A stretch of 64,000 nt of DNA. Origin: Plantago elongata. Lineage: Eukaryota; Streptophyta; Magnoliopsida; Lamiales; Plantaginaceae. A program made the position numbers and the translations under genes. This document shows, one piece after another, positions 11,784 through 22,628 of this stretch. Position 1 is the stretch's first letter. Every line of letters begins with the position of its first letter. The DNA lies in the NCBI GenBank assembly GCA_036897095.1, contig JAYMSP010000155.1, positions 1 through 64,000 of the forward strand, written 5' to 3'. The notes below the pieces were generated by a model. It saw only the letters and a program-made list of their open reading frames with translations. It did no database searches and was not told the DNA's origin.

Positions 11784-12861
11784 TTTCTTGAAAGAATCAA
11801 AAGTTTCAGAATTTTCTTTTAGAAAGTTTACCCAAGTAAATCTAGAAAAATCATCAACAATGACAAAGATGTACTATGGGATACATATGCAAGAGTTCAA
11901 AGCAATTAAATGTACCTCTTTGTTGTCCTTATGTTTGAATAGATGAATGTACAGCTCTAGTTTTCTTACCACTTAGACAGTCTCCACAAACATGTGTTTG
12001 TGAGTTTTGGCACTCCAGTGACAGCTCTAGTTTTGATGAGTTTCACCAAATTCCTATAATACACATGTCTAAGCTTCTTGTGCCATATCTTAGCATCATT
12101 GCTTGTTGCAAGGCTGCAGTTTTGAGAGGCAGGTATCACTGGACCTTGTTCCTATCATAACAACCTTCTGATTTGCATAAGTGTAAACTAGACATGAGGC
12201 TTTGTCAAATTTAACCTCTAAGTCACCATCACACAAATGCACCTATTTTTGTCAGAGTTACCTAAATCACTTTTGAAATTCATGTCACACACAATTTTCT
12301 TTTCATAGGAAGAGTTATAGCTACCTGTGTAACCTAGACCAGTGGTACCATCATTATCCATATCAAGCATGTCATTAAGTTTAGAGGTTGAAGTGTTCCA
12401 TTTAGAGATTACCTTCTTTTCTTTGTCAAGTTCAGCAATTACCTTGCAGAATTCAACATCCTTTTTTAGTGAGAGCCACCTCAAGCTTGACAATGGTGGA
12501 TTTCAGGCCATCGTTCTCCTTTTTTGTTTTCTTTGAGAATTTCTTCAGTTTCTTAAATTCTTTGAGGAGTCCTTCATACATATGTTGAAGTTCTTCAATC
12601 AATTGTTCATCAGTAAGTCTTCCTCAAAGGGGATATCTGCATCAAAGTCAATTGAACCATGCAAACACAAAACACTGGTCGAAACTGGTTCATCAGAGTT
12701 AGTCCAGAAAAGGGTTTCACAGTTCTGTGGGTCATCATAGTCAAAGAAGACTTTTTTCATCATCGTTGACACAACATTGATCGGTATCATTGTCCAGGAC
12801 ATAGAGAAATGCTTTGGCATGAGCATCAGAATCGTCCTCCTCCTGTTCATCACCTAAATCA

Positions 12862-13662
12862 TCACTGAGACAAGCCTACATATTTTTTTTTCCCTTTTTT
12901 AAGGGTGTTAGCACATTCACTTTGATAATGACCCCAACCTTGACATTCAAAATATCTTACTTTGCTAAGTTGTTCAGGACTAAACTTAGATTTTTCAGTT
13001 CTTCTAAACCCTTTACTGGCAGCACCTTTGTCAGCATTTTTCCTGAATTTTAGTTTAGTGAATTTTGACACAAGGTTGTTGTAGGAATCATCAGACATAT
13101 CATCAGAGTCATCACTTCTAACATGTTCAGGCTCAGTTACTTTGGCTTTGAATTTAGAATGAAGAACCATACTGCGAATTTTGTTACCTTTTCTTTCATT
13201 GTCCTTCATCTCAAAAAAAAAAAGATTGTTCATTAAAGTATGAAAGTCCAAAGTAGCCAAGTTTTGAGTATCTTCCAAAATTGTATCTTTAGTGTCAAAT
13301 TTAGCAGAAAGGGACCATAAAGCTTTGAAAATTAACTGTTGATTTGAAATAGCATCACCAAGTTGTTGGATATCATTAGACATAGTCATAAGTTTGCTAA
13401 ATTTAGAATCAATAGTTTCTTCATCAGCCATTCTTAGATTTTTAAACTTAGACCAAAGCATGTGAAGTTTAGCTTGTTTAACACTATCATCATCTTCACA
13501 CTGCAATTGAAGTAAATCCCAAGCTTGTTTAGCAGCGGTGCAGTTTTGAGCAATTTTAAATATGTGGGTGTCAACATGACCAAAGATATCATTCAAGGCT
13601 TTTTCATTATATGAGCTTAACATATATTGACCTAGATTGAATCGTTCTTCAGGAATTCGCAC
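12862..13662 (-). pseudogene. copia gag
   Basis: The gag segment has the UBN2-type pattern: AAKQAWDLLQLQCEDD, KLHMLWSKFKNLRMADEET and DSKFSKLMTM. A zinc-knuckle-like ECQGWGHYQSEC lies toward its end. The family resembles SIRE/Maximus gag. It sits just inside the 5' LTR. Downstream, 11790-12853 holds the protease and integrase N-terminal portion in poor condition. Confidence 0.8.
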
Positions 13663-13873
13663 AATATCACATCCTCATCAGCTGCTTCAGTGGGCCATAC
13701 ATAGCCTTCCACAACCGATCTCCAAGCACGGACTTCAAGAGCCTTGATATATGTCTTCATCTTGATTTTTCACAAAGTGTAGTTGGACCCATCGAGCACA
13801 GGTGGTTTGTTGACCTTTGAGTAGACGTCCATTGTAGCAGTACCAAATCCAGACACCAGAAATTAGGTGGCTT

Positions 13874-13885
13874 GCTCTGATGCCA
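13874..13885 (-). other. Primer-binding site (initiator Met tRNA)
   Basis: On the minus strand TGGCATCAGAGC starts two bases inside the 5' LTR. It differs by one base from the usual copia site TGGTATCAGAGC, complementary to the 3' end of initiator Met tRNA. Confidence 0.8.
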
Positions 13886-13887
13886 CT

Positions 13888-14625
13888 TGTTAGAATAGTT
13901 GAACCGGGATTGGTACTTAAACGTTGGAACAATAGACAATGTTGACTATGATGTTGAGTCAACAATGTCTTCAACACTCGAAGGGTAAACAACATCGGAT
14001 AATCAATCTTCTTCTATAAACCAAGCCAATATATAAAATATATATTGGCGGTGCCTTAGGTAAAATTTCTACAAACAATAAAGTAGAATTATGAAAACGA
14101 TGTTTTAAATCAATCACATGCAATTGATAAAACATCAAAACTAGTCCTAGAATAAGTGTAGTGAAAGCCCTATTCTAGTTGGGAATTCTTCTTGATGGAA
14201 TATCAGAAAACAAGAACCTATCAATGAATAAAGATCTCTAGAGACGATCAATGAAAGGTGTAATACGTTGCATTCAAATTCCTTCTGTATATATAGTGTT
14301 CAATGTCTTCTGTTCGAAGTGTAGAAGAATTTCTTCAAAGGCAACTTCCTTGTACTTGTTTTCTCCAATATTTATTTAGAAGAAAATTTCCTTAATATTT
14401 TATACTTCAATGATTATTTCCTTCTTGCATTCTTCTTGAAATATTCTTTCTTGAGTCGGCAGTGAATTAATCTTCTTGATTTCTTCGACTCCAAGTTTCC
14501 AACAAGTCAATGTTATCTGTAATGTTGTCTCCAATGTTGACACAACTGTAGCAGAATATTAAAAGTAAAATCATTGAATTTGTTAACAAAGACAAGATTA
14601 TCATTAACTGCAGCTTGCACTTTCA
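13888..14625 (-). repeat. 5' LTR of the copia element
   Basis: Direct repeat of 5037-5770. It starts TGTTAGAATAG and ends GCACTTTCA. As the element runs on the minus strand, this right-hand LTR is the upstream one and would hold the promoter. Confidence 0.9.
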
Positions 14626-14737
14626 GAACCGTCTTTCTATCAATAATGACAACAAGAGTAACAAGAACAAAAATGCAATCAACACCTCAACATTGGCACA
14701 ATAGACAACCGAAAATGTAAAATGAATAGAATCTAAT
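14626..14737. repeat. ~140 bp repeat unit (copy b), between copia and MULE
   Basis: Same unit as 4892-5036, here cut short by the MULE insertion. The sequence resumes at 16100 on the far side of the MULE with the duplicated GAATCTAAT and continues ATGCATAAGTCC. Confidence 0.65.
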
Positions 14738-16099
14738 GGGAAGAATTGCATTTTTGGTTCTATAACTAGACATCCACTTCTAATACGGTCCTATGAAAAC
14801 TTAAATTTGCAAAATACGTAATATTTGATTCAATTTACGCTAAAATTTGGGATCTTTTTTGGTCCTATGACATGGTTGCTGACATGGACACCAACTAGAC
14901 AATGAGACTACCGGCATTGGTGACGGCTATGTGACACGTCACTGACCATCTGATGAGATACTTGACAAGATTTTGCTACATTGGTGACGCCTCACGGAGC
15001 CGTCACTTCAACTTATTTATTTTTTAATTTTTTTTATTTTTTAAATCATATGAATAATATATTATAAGAGTGTTTAGAAGTTAAAATTAATAAAATTGCA
15101 TATTTAGATATCGTTGTAAAATTTAATTTTAATTAAGAGAGATAAATGAGCTCGATATGAAATAATTCAAAATAGTCAAGAGTTAAGAGTGGTTTCTATT
15201 TCTAGATCTCGAAAATACAAAGTCGTTGGTGATTTTTATTTATTTTTTACATTTTTATTTTTTGAGTTGTTTGCGTTTGAAATTGGACAAAACTTAAAAA
15301 ACTAAAAAATAAATAAATAGGAGGCATACGGACACTGTTGCCACACTTATGTCTCCCGTCACATAGTGACGAGAGAGCATACGGACGCGCCTATGGCGCA
15401 TCAGGAGACACTGACGAGCTGCAATGCAGCTCGTCTGAAGCAACTAATTTGGACAACTTGACTAATTCTCCACATTTTCCAGTGAACTATACGAATTATG
15501 GTGAATTTCGAATTCTCAATTTCCCCCCAAATCGAAACCCTTCGTCCAAAAATCCTAATTTACTCTAATTCCTCAGTTTCCTTCGCGAGTTCACTTTGCT
15601 TCTCTTCATTGACCTGCATAATATGATCAGCCAACTTTGCTTCCACAACTTGATGTGCATCTTTTGCTGTCTGAAAATCGGCCAACTTTGCTTCCAAGGT
15701 TGCGTCAAAGTCCCATCTTAGAGCTCCTGTTTGCAGACTAAAAGCTCTTGCACTGAGGCCTTATAATGCTCCTTTTCAGCATTGTGATCAGCTTTCCATG
15801 CATCACTTCCCAGCTGAGCTTTGAGAGCCTTCTGCTGTTAGAGCTCTTTGGTTTTACTTGTCACAGCTTATGTTATCTCTATTGTTGATTGCTTCGATAC
15901 ACTGAGAGTTTCTAGCTTGTTTGGTGTGTCGAGTATAGGGTTTGGCATGTATTGTTTGTCTTGTCATCAACCACATAAGCTATTCCGTATGAATACATGT
16001 TATTTATACGGTCCTAGGATCAAATATGCAAATTTAAGTTTTCATAGGACTCAAATCAAATTGGATGTCCAGTTATAGGACAAAAAATTCAATTCTCCC
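14738..16099. mobile_element. Non-autonomous Mutator-like element (Pack-MULE), 1362 bp
   Basis: Long terminal inverted repeats of roughly 80-100 bp begin GGGAAGAATTGCATTTTTGG at the left and end ...ATTCAATTCTCCC at the right. They share GGTCCTATGAAAACTTAAAT and its complement. A perfect 9 bp target duplication GAATCTAAT lies at 14729-14737 and 16100-16108, the length expected for Mutator elements. No transposase is present. The inner part (about 15540-15960, minus strand sense) is homologous to the WEB/DUF827-like fragment in the copy at 56905-57656. A ~530 bp segment (about 14908-15437) is absent from that second copy. Confidence 0.85.
15413..15435. repeat. Perfect palindrome, 11 bp arms
   Basis: GACGAGCTGCA, one central A, then TGCAGCTCGTC. 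It lies at the right border of the ~530 bp segment that is present in this MULE copy but missing in the copy at 56905-57656. Confidence 0.75.
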
Positions 16100-16126
16100 G
16101 AATCTAATGCATAAGTCCGGCTGAAA

Positions 16127-16360
16127 CCATCTTTTTTATTGATAATCACAACAAGAGTAACAAGAATAAAAATGTTATCAGAGAAAGAAACAACACGTCA
16201 ACATTGGCACAATAGACTACTAAAAACGTAAAACAAATAGAATCTAATGCATAAGTCCAACTGAAACCGTCTTTTCTATCGATAATGACAATAAGAGTAA
16301 CAAGAAAAAAATGCGATCAGAGAAAGAAACAACACCTCAACATTGGCACAACAGCAAGGT
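16127..16360. repeat. ~140 bp repeat, units c and d
   Basis: One full unit and one partial unit in tandem, with repeated TTGATAATCACAACAAGAGT-type and GGCACAATAGACTAC-type words. They belong to the array that flanks the copia element and the MULE. Confidence 0.65.
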
Positions 16361-17000
16361 CTGGGGTTGCGTAACAACAAAATACCCAATTTGACAGTTT
16401 GGAGCTTCTTTCTCCTCTGCGAATCCCCAAAATTCACTGATTCTCCACCTGCATCATCAATATCAATATGATGTGTTGAAGTTCAGCTTAAGAAGCACGA
16501 AATGGGACGTTGAATGAAGGTTTCATTGAGCTTACGTATCTGATGCTTCTTCGTTCACCATGATTCGTTGTTGTTCGAGATAAATGTGCCCAGAAGCTAT
16601 TTCAAAAGCAGTAGTTTTGAGAGAATTTCATTTTGGCGATAGTCTTGTGCCCTTTATATGATCATTTTTTCATGCATCACTTCCCAGTTGAGCTCTGAGA
16701 GCCTTATGCTCTTGGAGCTCTTTGGTTTTACTTTTCACGGCTTTTGTTATCTCTATTGTTGATTGCTTCGATTCACTAGGAGTTTCCAGCTTGTTTGGTG
16801 TGTGGAGTATAGGGTTTGGCGTGTGTTTTTTGTCTTGTCATCAACCACATAAGCCATTCCGTATGAATACATGTCTTTTATACGGTCCTAGGACCAAATA
16901 CGCAAATTTAAGTTTTCATAGGACTCAAATCGAAGTGGATGTCCAGTTATAGGACCAAAAATGCAATTCTCTTTAATCTAATGCATAAGTCCAACTGAAA

Positions 17001-17225
17001 TCGTCTTTTATATCGATAATGACAACAAGAGTAACAAGAACAAAAATGCTATCAGAGAAAGAAACAACACATCAACATTGGCACAATAGACTACCGAAAA
17101 TGTAAAACAAATAGAATCTAATGCATAAGTCCAACTAAAATCGTATTTTCTATCGATAATGACAGCAAGAGTAACAAGAACAATAATGGAATCAGAGAAA
17201 GAAACAACACCTCAACACTGGCACA
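17001..17225. repeat. ~140 bp repeat, units e and f
   Basis: Second copy of units c and d, produced by the ~873 bp tandem duplication. Confidence 0.65.
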
Positions 17226-17545
17226 GCTTAGCAAGGTTTGGGGTTGCGTAACAACAAAATCCCCAATTTGACGGTTTGGAGCTTCTTTCTCCTCTGTGAA
17301 TCCCCAAAATTCACCGATTCTCCACCTACATCATCAATATCTATATGATATGTTGAAGTTAAGCTTAAGAAGCACGAAATGAGACGTTGAATGAAGGTTT
17401 CATTGAGCTTTCGTATCTGATGCTTCTTCGTTCACTATTATTCGTTGTTGATCGAGATAATGTTGCCCATAAGCTATTTTAAAAGCAGTAGTTTTGAGAG
17501 AAATTTCGTTTTAGCAATAGTCTTGTGCCCTTTATATGTATAAGA

Positions 17546-20500
17546 TTTGGCAAGAGAAGTAATTGGAATGGACCTTTTCTCTCAAATTCAAACTCCCCCA
17601 TTCTATTTTGCTCTGTATTATCAACTCTTATATTATTCGTCAATGAATGAACCAATATCCATGTAAATTAAACCTCATACTTTAAACCATTTATAGTCGG
17701 AAATTTCAATTTCAACTTTGAAGTTCGATTTAAACTTCCAAGGATATTGGTTTATTGAATTTACAATATACAAATTCGCATTAGTACAAATTAGATGAGT
17801 GTGACAAACACTTTGTATATGAAGGATATGGTATTTACCCACACCAACACCTAGGGTTATGATAATCCATCGAATTTCTGACGGAAATATTAAAATTGTA
17901 TATAGCTACATATTGATAATTTGGGGGAATTGTGGATAGGAGTGTTTATGTTGTTGTTTTTTTTAATTTATTTATTTTTAACAATTAATTGCTAGGTTGT
18001 AAGTTTTTTTCGCCAAAAACACACCCATTAATTTTTTTTCTCTTTAATTACAAAATAAATTTAATTTTGTTTTATGTTATTTAATTTTAAATTTTAGAAT
18101 TACTAAATTTTACATTTTTGTAAAGTCAATATGACATAGAAAATGACATGTTAAGCTTATTCGTTATTAAATAATTAATTAAGTGAATATGTTATCGGTC
18201 AACCGAGTTAGCTGTTTATTTATTTGTTACGAAAAATCTTAAATCAGCCTATCTAGGAGGATGAAAAAGATGGGATATGCCACCTCGGATAAATGTGGTA
18301 TTGTACACGCCAATACCTCTACACATTGGGATCATTTTTATGTCATTCTCTCAAGAAAAGTCAACATAGGTTGAATTTCACGGAACCTGCAAGAACTAAA
18401 GAATCAGCTAGGTTTAGCTGTTTAACAAACAAACATCCATTGGAATGGGAATTTCCGGGCTAATTAAGTTGATCATGGATCCATTGGGCAACAAATAAAA
18501 TTCAGGAAACCAAATAAATAATGAATTAACTGTTCAAATTGATATTACTCTAGCCTACCATAAACTAATGGATGAACTTTCTTTTTAAAACGAAGGGGAA
18601 AAATTTATTAAAAGAGTTAAAAGGATAATTAATACTCTCGAAGAACAATTACAAGAAAAATAAAGAGTATATCATTCATACCATACAAAAAGTACTAGTC
18701 TATACTCAAAGGGTATCCAAAATTAATACATAAAAATGTCATGACAACAATGTCTCAGAAATATTTATCACTAAGGAGTAATCAATCTGCATCTCAACTT
18801 GCTCACTCATCGCCAAAAATATAGGCACGATCATCACCGAATCACAACCTTCCGACCAGTTACAAACTAGGGTATAATCCACCGTCAAATCAAAGACACA
18901 GTCCGGTAGTGTCTATTTTACCAATGTACACGCTTAAGTGTGTGCTGGTTTGGAGTACACATCCATCAACCTTCACGACACTTAAAGTCGTTTATTGGGT
19001 AGTATATGGACATCTCCAACACGACAACGGTGGTGCCGAGACATCATAGAACCATTTTGGGCCCATTCTTAATCACGTCCCTACACCCTATGTGCAACTA
19101 ATGATATAACTTATAAGATTTCTGAATTTATTAGGATCAAATTGTTGCGCAAGAGAATGTTTTTCGAATCCAGGTCTCCAAGAATGGATCAAATAGCATC
19201 TGGAACCACATGTTGAATGCTGATACACAGAGATTGTGACCATTAGCATATTTTCTTACGTAGAGTTGTAATGAACTTCATGATACGACTTGTGAAGAGA
19301 TCGACAAAATATTGACCGCTTAAATCTCAAAATGAATTATGGAGCCTTGGAGGTGTGCTAATTATAATTGATAGAATTATTCATATATAAAAGTTGCAGG
19401 AGTTTTTTCTTCTTGAATTTATGTGGCTGTGGGCAAAATGATTGGCACATTTAGGTAACTAAATGCTACACCAAACTATTGAGTATTACTTAAATAATTA
19501 GCACTGCCATTAAGACAATTTGCTGGCAGTTAGCGGAATGGAGGGGAATTGTAACTAGCCGAAAACTCAACTAGCATTTTGTCACGTCCTATCACGACAC
19601 GAACTTGTTAGAGCGTACAATTCAGTCTTTCCTAAAATAATGAACCAAACCATCCAAATTCCCTCACCAATTGCCCTATTTATTTTCTTAGATAATCAGC
19701 CATTAAAGATTTATAAACGACTTATAAATTACATTCCGTGAGTTACAAATAAGTTACAAAAGAGGGATCAAAGAGTTGTATAATATTTGCTCATATGCCC
19801 ATTCTGGCCGATCATTTGTTCATTAAATTCCATCAACTTCCTCCACCATTTCTCCAATCAAACACTACATTTCCCTTTTCACTTCTAAGTGGCTTTATAT
19901 ACATCGAGAACAAATTGAAGGCTATAAAAGTGTATGGCAAACAAGAGGGAGGGATCTAACGGATTCACGAGGTCGGAATATTATTTGTGATTCTTAAGTA
20001 GGGGATTTTGCTACTAGTCAAGAGGGTTTTACCGGGCAAGTTTCTCTAGTTCACATAGCTAGTTTATTAAAATGTACATCTAGCGTACGCTTTGCACCAT
20101 ATTTATGTATATGATCTTCTAACATTAGTGCCTTATATTCTTGGAATTTGATCTTGTATATATATTCTTAAATATGTTGGTTTCATGGATTTAAGTGTGT
20201 GGAAGTTGTTAAAGTAATAACACTTGAGTTTCCAAGACATATATCATCAACAACCAACTCGTACAACTATATATATAACTACATTCAAACACAATAAATT
20301 TGTATGTTAATACATTCAGGATATTTTGGATGTCCTCCCAAGTGCCACTATTTGCACTGGAACATAAATATGCAATTTGTAAGGCAATGCATGATATTGT
20401 GCTATTTGTATATTATATATACATCCAATATAACTAAATAAGTAGAACAAAATAAGCATGAAAAATGTCCAGTTGTTACAAGAGAATCATCAGGATATAT

Positions 20501-20581
20501 AGCTACACATTTGAGTTTGTAACTTATTCAATAATAAAATCTAGAACCAGAAAACAAATGATGAATGCTAGTAGTAAAATT
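17546..20581. other. Intergenic, no gene seen
   Basis: About 3 kb of AT-rich DNA. Near 18577-18650 a run (CGAAGGGGAAAAATTTATTA) looks like the complement of a plant LINE 3' tail, but no reverse transcriptase is present. Positions 18780-19080 are more GC-rich and unassigned. No reading frame of note. Confidence 0.4.
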
Positions 20582-22628
20582 TTAAACTTCAACCTTGCTT
20601 TGAGGCAGAACATCAGTTATAACTGATCCTTTGTAGTGATCATCTTCATCATCATACAATTCTTTAACAGGTGATCCTGGTTCACTTCTCATCACATGTC
20701 CTGCTGCTTTTGCTCCACTAAAGCTGCTAATGTTCCCAAAGATCAACACAATCATCCCAACTATTCCACCCCAAAATGCTACTCCAAATGTTTTGCCTAT
20801 GTTTCCGGGTATAGACGTTGCTAGTGCGAATCCCGCACAAGTTCCAAGTGCTCGTGCCCACGAGAACCATACTGAGAATGCGCCTTCTTTACCTGCCGGA
20901 GAGCAATCTAGCCATAGAACCCTTCCGAAAGCATGGAGCAAACCTGCCAAAAATTAGACGACTTAGTTTCAGAGATTTTTGCAGTAAACCTTTTTTTAAG
21001 GGAACGTTGTTGGTTATGTACAAACCTGCAGCTGTGCCCTGAATAGCTGCAAAGATAAGGAGATGCCCTGTGGCCCAGGTGCTTTTGCGGTAGTAGAACC
21101 CGAACCCTGAAGTGAATGTCGATAAGAGGAATCCGAGAAGCTGCATTTTCTCAGCGTCGGATTTCATGAGCTGCTGTAGTGGATGGGCTAATGGAAGAGA
21201 GATCAAAGGGAACATGAAGTAGACTAGCCAAATGTAAAGAATACTCTCTGTCTGTATGCATAGATACCCCATTGCATAAAGCAAACCCCCTCCAAATATG
21301 CACATTGTTGTGAAAGACGAAAGGAAAACCCCTGCTAGACTCCCTGCGGCATGAGGATATTTGAAAATTGACATAGCATGGGTTAAAGGACTTGCATCTT
21401 GTAAAGAATCAGTAAAACTAGCAGCAAATCTGTTAGTACTAAAAATGTGAACCATTCCTGCACCCCATTTTAGGCCACTGAATATGGACACAACCCATAA
21501 GGCAGTGAAACGATCTGATCGCCTTAGCATGTGGTACGAGAAGCTCGCTATGATGGCAGCTCCTAAGCATCCTGCAGCTGTGGAGTACAGAGATAGCCAG
21601 CTGGCAAATGATCTCCTGTCTGGGAACTGTCGTTTATGAATGGCGGACCCTGTGAACCCACGGATCATTAGTCCAAGGTGGCGAGCATGGGCCGCGCCTA
21701 CTATGGTACTTGCGGAGACAATGATGGCAACATATGGAGGGAATATCCACGATTTTTGTAGAAAACCGCCCGGGAGGCAGAATAGGGCCCCAAGGCCTGT
21801 GGCTGCTGCTGCTATCAGTTGTTGGCTGCGGCCATGATCTAGGTGGAACGACACAAGGCCGAGTATAGGTGCTGAGAGGATGAGGCCTATAATCCATGAG
21901 ATTGCTGTCCATTCTAGTGGGGAGAAGTTGGTGCCTCCAAGCTTGATCGATGTGTGTACTAGTCCTTCGTATCTGTGATGAACATCAAGATTGATTTGTG
22001 ATATTCAACATGGATAGGTAGATTCATAGATTGATTTGTTAATTCTTGCAAGTCATATATAGAATAGTTTTATCTTGCGCTTCGTTGATCACGTACAACC
22101 CCGTCCCCACCCCAACGCATTCTCAAAAGTAAATGTTTAAATCAACTAGCTGATCAACTACAAGTTCCGCTATAGGTTACAGTAACAGCAGGTGCAAGTG
22201 ATATGTAACATTTGTCATACTAATGGATAATGAGATCTTAAGTAGTATTGAGGAAACTCAAGCACTTACAAGAACATTTCATTGTGGTTGCACTTCATGT
22301 CCTTATAGCTCCTCAACCAACCTTGTCGTGGCTCAGTCGGTTTAGAAACCGTTTGGCTGATGATAAGGGGGAAGACAATAGGAATGAGGACAGTATGCAC
22401 AAAGTAAGAGCACAGTCCATAGAAGTACCAAACAAGAACTTCACTCTTTGTTGGCTTCGCTTCGATCCCTCCATACGTTTTGTAAATCTGTTCTGCCCTC
22501 TGTAGTTTCATACCAACATGATTAATGTCTGATACCTCTTCCTTCTCTACCTCATAAGACCTTTCCATGTCTACCTCATAAGACTCTTCCTTGAACCCTT
22601 CTTGAATCTGAGGACTGTGCTCAGCCAT
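20582..22628 (-). CDS. Multi-pass membrane protein, MFS/Atg22-like transporter family (function unknown)
   Basis: Exons on the minus strand are 22270-22628, 21026-21972 and 20582-20943. The splice sites read TTCTT/GTAAGT, CACAG/ATACG, GCAG/GTTTGT and GGCAG/GTTTGC, and join into one frame of 555 residues. An acidic N-terminus (about residues 1-45, with SYEVDMER and SYEVEKEE in near repeat) is followed by about 12 hydrophobic segments. The first is VWYFYGLCSYFVHTVLIPIV, near residues 66-85. The C-terminal tail is acidic (ELYDDEDDHYKGS). Length and layout fit the major facilitator superfamily. The start YGLCSYFVHTVLIPIVFPL recalls a conserved plant family sometimes annotated as Atg22-like vacuolar efflux. 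That family name and any substrate are inference from memory. The start ATG at 22628 is the first in frame. Confidence 0.8.

Larger units (their letters stand above)
5037..14625 (-). mobile_element. Ty1/copia LTR retrotransposon fossil, SIRE/Maximus-like, about 9.6 kb
   Basis: The coding strand is the minus strand. Two ~735 bp direct LTRs (5037-5770 and 13888-14625) start with TGTTAGAA and end in CA. Flanking 5 bp sequences are GAACT (5032-5036) and GAACC (14626-14630), a target duplication with one difference. A primer-binding site for initiator-Met tRNA and a polypurine tract sit at the expected places. The order gag, protease/integrase, RT, RNase H is that of copia. About 3.6 kb of extra sequence between RNase H and the 3' LTR, partly coding, fits the SIRE/Maximus lineage. 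LTR differences, judged by eye over about 250 bp, are near 5-7 percent, suggesting an insertion a few million years ago. The coding region is broken at several places. Confidence 0.9.
15798..17538. repeat. Tandem duplication, period about 873 bp
   Basis: Unit 1 is about 15798-16660 and unit 2 about 16671-17538. Both start CATGCATCACTTCCCAG inside the MULE and run through the MULE right end, ~140 bp repeat units and a common tail to TCTTGTGCCCTTTATATG. The tail includes GGGTTGCGTAACAACAAAAT. The 76-residue open frames at 15848-16078 and 16722-16952 are the same stretch in each unit, not genes. The duplication followed the MULE insertion because it copies the MULE end. Confidence 0.8.

Noticed and set aside
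15848-16952. Two similar 76-residue plus-strand frames that look like a duplicated small gene
   Set aside because: They are the same stretch of MULE right-end sequence in both units of the tandem duplication, opposite to the captured coding strand.
18577-19080. A LINE 3' end on the minus strand
   Set aside because: Only a tail-like AT run is visible; there is no reverse transcriptase, endonuclease or target duplication to support it.
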